DNA of 64,000 nucleotides, from positions 1-64,000 of the forward strand of contig NZ_LQPZ01000047.1 of assembly GCF_002102395.1 (NCBI RefSeq). Direction: 5' to 3'. Both the position numbers and the translations under genes were made by a program. The stretch comes from Mycolicibacillus trivialis (GTDB taxonomy: Bacteria > Actinomycetota > Actinomycetes > Mycobacteriales > Mycobacteriaceae). The notes beneath the pieces were generated by a model. The model had not been told where the DNA came from, ran no database searches, and saw nothing but the letters and a program-made list of their open reading frames with translations. Of the stretch, positions 62,826 through 64,000 are shown in pieces; the stretch's first letter is position 1, and every line of letters begins with the position of its first letter.

Positions 62826-63302
62826 ATGCTGTCCCGGGTGTTGCTGGCCTACCTGCTGGTCGAAACCGTCGTGCTGATCGTCCTGGTCGCCACGATCGGC
62901 GCCGGCTGGACCGTCCTGGTCCTGCTGGGGACCTTTCTGCTGGGCCTGCTCATCGCCGGGGCGCAGTTGCGCAGGCAGGCGCTGGTACTGGTGCGCGGGC
63001 TGCGCGACCCGGCCCGCACGCTCACCGACAGTGCTCTGGTGGCGATCGGGGCGGTTCTGGTCGTGGTGCCCGGCCTGGCCAGCAGCGTCGCCGGGATCGC
63101 GCTGCTGTTGCCGCCCACCCGCGCGGCCGCCCGCCCGGTGCTCAGCGCAGTGGCCCTCGGCCGCATCACCCGCTCCGCCGCTGGCCGAAGCGCGTCCCCG
63201 GTGGTCGACGGCGAGGTCATCGACGGCGAGGTGGTCCCGGAACCGGCCGGGACAGCGACCAGGGTCGCACCGCCTGCCCTGCCCGCCGGCGGCACCCCGT
63301 AA
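62826..63302 (+). CDS. fxsA: FxsA family membrane protein
   Basis: A 158-residue membrane protein of the FxsA family. LLAYLLVETVVLIVLVATIGAGWTVLVLLGTFLLGLLIAG forms two helices at the N-terminus, LTDSALVAIGAVLVVVPGLASSVAGIALLLPPTRAAARP a third region, and the tail is cytoplasmic. In E. coli FxsA relieves F-exclusion of phage T7 when overproduced; its normal role is unknown. It corresponds in position to Rv2053c of M. tuberculosis and is followed by the amidohydrolase gene. Confidence 0.9.
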   Translation: MLSRVLLAYLLVETVVLIVLVATIGAGWTVLVLLGTFLLGLLIAGAQLRRQALVLVRGLRDPARTLTDSALVAIGAVLVVVPGLASSVAGIALLLPPTRAAARPVLSAVALGRITRSAAGRSASPVVDGEVIDGEVVPEPAGTATRVAPPALPAGGTP

Positions 63303-63305
63303 CTT
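63300..63305 (+). promoter_or_regulatory. -10 box of the amidohydrolase gene
   Basis: TAACTT, which begins with the last bases of fxsA, ends six bases before GTG 63312. Confidence 0.45.
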
Positions 63306-63311
63306 TGCGGC

Positions 63312-64000
63312 GTGACCACACTGCTGCTCGGTGGGCGCATCCACAGCCCCACGCACCCCGACGCGACCGCGATGGCGGTCCGCAACGGCGTCGTGGCCTG
63401 GCTGGGCTCCGACCCGGTCGCCCGTGAGCAGTTCCCCCACGCGGAGATCGTCGACCTCGACGGCGGCTTCGTCGCCCCCGGCTTCGTCGACAGCCACATC
63501 CACGTCACCGCCACCGGGCTCACCCTGACCGGCCTGGACCTGGGCGGGGCCACCTCCCGTGAGCACTGCCTCGACCTGCTCGCCGAATACGCCGCCGCCC
63601 ACCCCGACGCACCGATCTGGGGCCATGGTTGGGACGAGAGCGACTGGCCCGAGCCCGTCGCACCCACCACCGCCGACCTCGATGCGGTGCTCGGCCGTCG
63701 GCCGGCCTACCTCAGCCGCGTCGACGTCCATTCCGCGCTGGTCTCCGGTGCGCTGCGGGACCGCGTGCCCGGGCTCGACGCTGCGGCCGGTCACAGTGCG
63801 CAGCGGCCGCTGACCGGCGACGCCCACCACCGGGTGCGGGCCGTCGCCCGCAGCCTGCTCACCGCCGCCCAACGCGCCGCCGCCCGGACCGCGGCGCTGG
63901 ACGCGGCCGCGGCCGCCGGCATCGTCGCCGTACACGAATGTGCGGGTCCCGACATCGGTGGGCTGGACGACTGGCGGGAGCTGCGCGACACCCACCACGG
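63312..64000 (+). CDS. Amidohydrolase family protein, YtcJ-like (truncated at window edge)
   Basis: The first 229 residues of a metal-dependent amidohydrolase continue to the right edge without a stop. TLLLGGRIHSPTHPDATAMAVRNGVVAWLG is the typical N-terminal sandwich domain, and GGFVAPGFVDSHIHVTATGL carries the HxH metal site. IWGHGWDESDWPEPVAPTTADLDAVLGRRPAYLSRVDVHSALV matches the YtcJ (amidohydrolase 3) group. The C-terminal metal ligands lie outside the window. Substrate unknown. Confidence 0.9.
   Translation, partial: MTTLLLGGRIHSPTHPDATAMAVRNGVVAWLGSDPVAREQFPHAEIVDLDGGFVAPGFVDSHIHVTATGLTLTGLDLGGATSREHCLDLLAEYAAAHPDAPIWGHGWDESDWPEPVAPTTADLDAVLGRRPAYLSRVDVHSALVSGALRDRVPGLDAAAGHSAQRPLTGDAHHRVRAVARSLLTAAQRAAARTAALDAAAAAGIVAVHECAGPDIGGLDDWRELRDTHH

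Overview
This is high-GC actinobacterial DNA, almost certainly from a member of the Mycobacteriaceae other than Mycobacterium tuberculosis. Much of the window follows the M. tuberculosis gene order between roughly Rv2141c and Rv2053c: the Pup-proteasome genes (mpa, dop, pup, prcBA, pafABC), mshC, a PPE protein, sigC, split cob operons and F420-type oxidoreductases. Names below come from recognising protein sequences by eye. No database search was run.

Layout. 1-219: probable end of an insertion sequence beside a tRNA-Leu(GAG). 312-12219: M20 peptidase, PEBP, the lppL-DUF5703-pyrD operon, uppP, a three-gene cassette of unknown role (histidine phosphatase, DUF3090, SCO1664 family), cysQ, mshC, an SDR, a small zinc-finger-like protein and a PAC2 protein. 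12285-19372: metH behind a candidate S-adenosylhomocysteine riboswitch, a HAD phosphatase that seems to need a CTG start, hisE, hisG, a DUF4126 membrane protein and trmI. 19489-36783: DUF503, two adjacent related exported proteins (LppK and MTB12-like), then the Pup-proteasome system in two blocks, mpa/dop/pup/prcB/prcA and pafA/pafB/pafC, followed by tatA, tatC and helY. Between the blocks is a divergent pair of related alanine/proline-rich membrane-anchored proteins. 36788-40110: exonuclease, pepE, an F420-dependent biliverdin-reductase-like protein and an SDR. 40107-51744: cobL-cobM-cobK on the plus strand and cobG-cobH-cobIJ on the minus strand, separated by sigC with a candidate anti-sigma factor, a solitary PPE protein and a divergent ureABC set without accessory genes. 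51881-64000: two LuxR-type regulators and a SnoaL-like protein, cobN, a Baeyer-Villiger-type monooxygenase, an F420-type oxidoreductase, a dienelactone hydrolase, FxsA and a truncated amidohydrolase.

The genes form several pathways. Dop, Pup, PafA, Mpa and PrcBA tag, unfold and degrade proteins. The Cob proteins build the corrin ring of vitamin B12, which MetH needs as cofactor; the riboswitch would link metH expression to the SAH by-product of methylation. TatA and TatC export folded proteins. CysQ and MshC belong to sulfur and mycothiol metabolism. Starts are often decided by a TAnnnT -10 box six or seven bases before the start codon, the usual leaderless arrangement of mycobacteria.

The points most worth checking are a Pup that already ends in Gly-Gly-Glu instead of Gly-Gly-Gln, the riboswitch before metH, a urease whose flap cysteine is threonine, a perfect hairpin at the predicted 5' end of the pup mRNA, the CTG start of the HAD gene, and a zinc anti-sigma-like protein immediately upstream of sigC.
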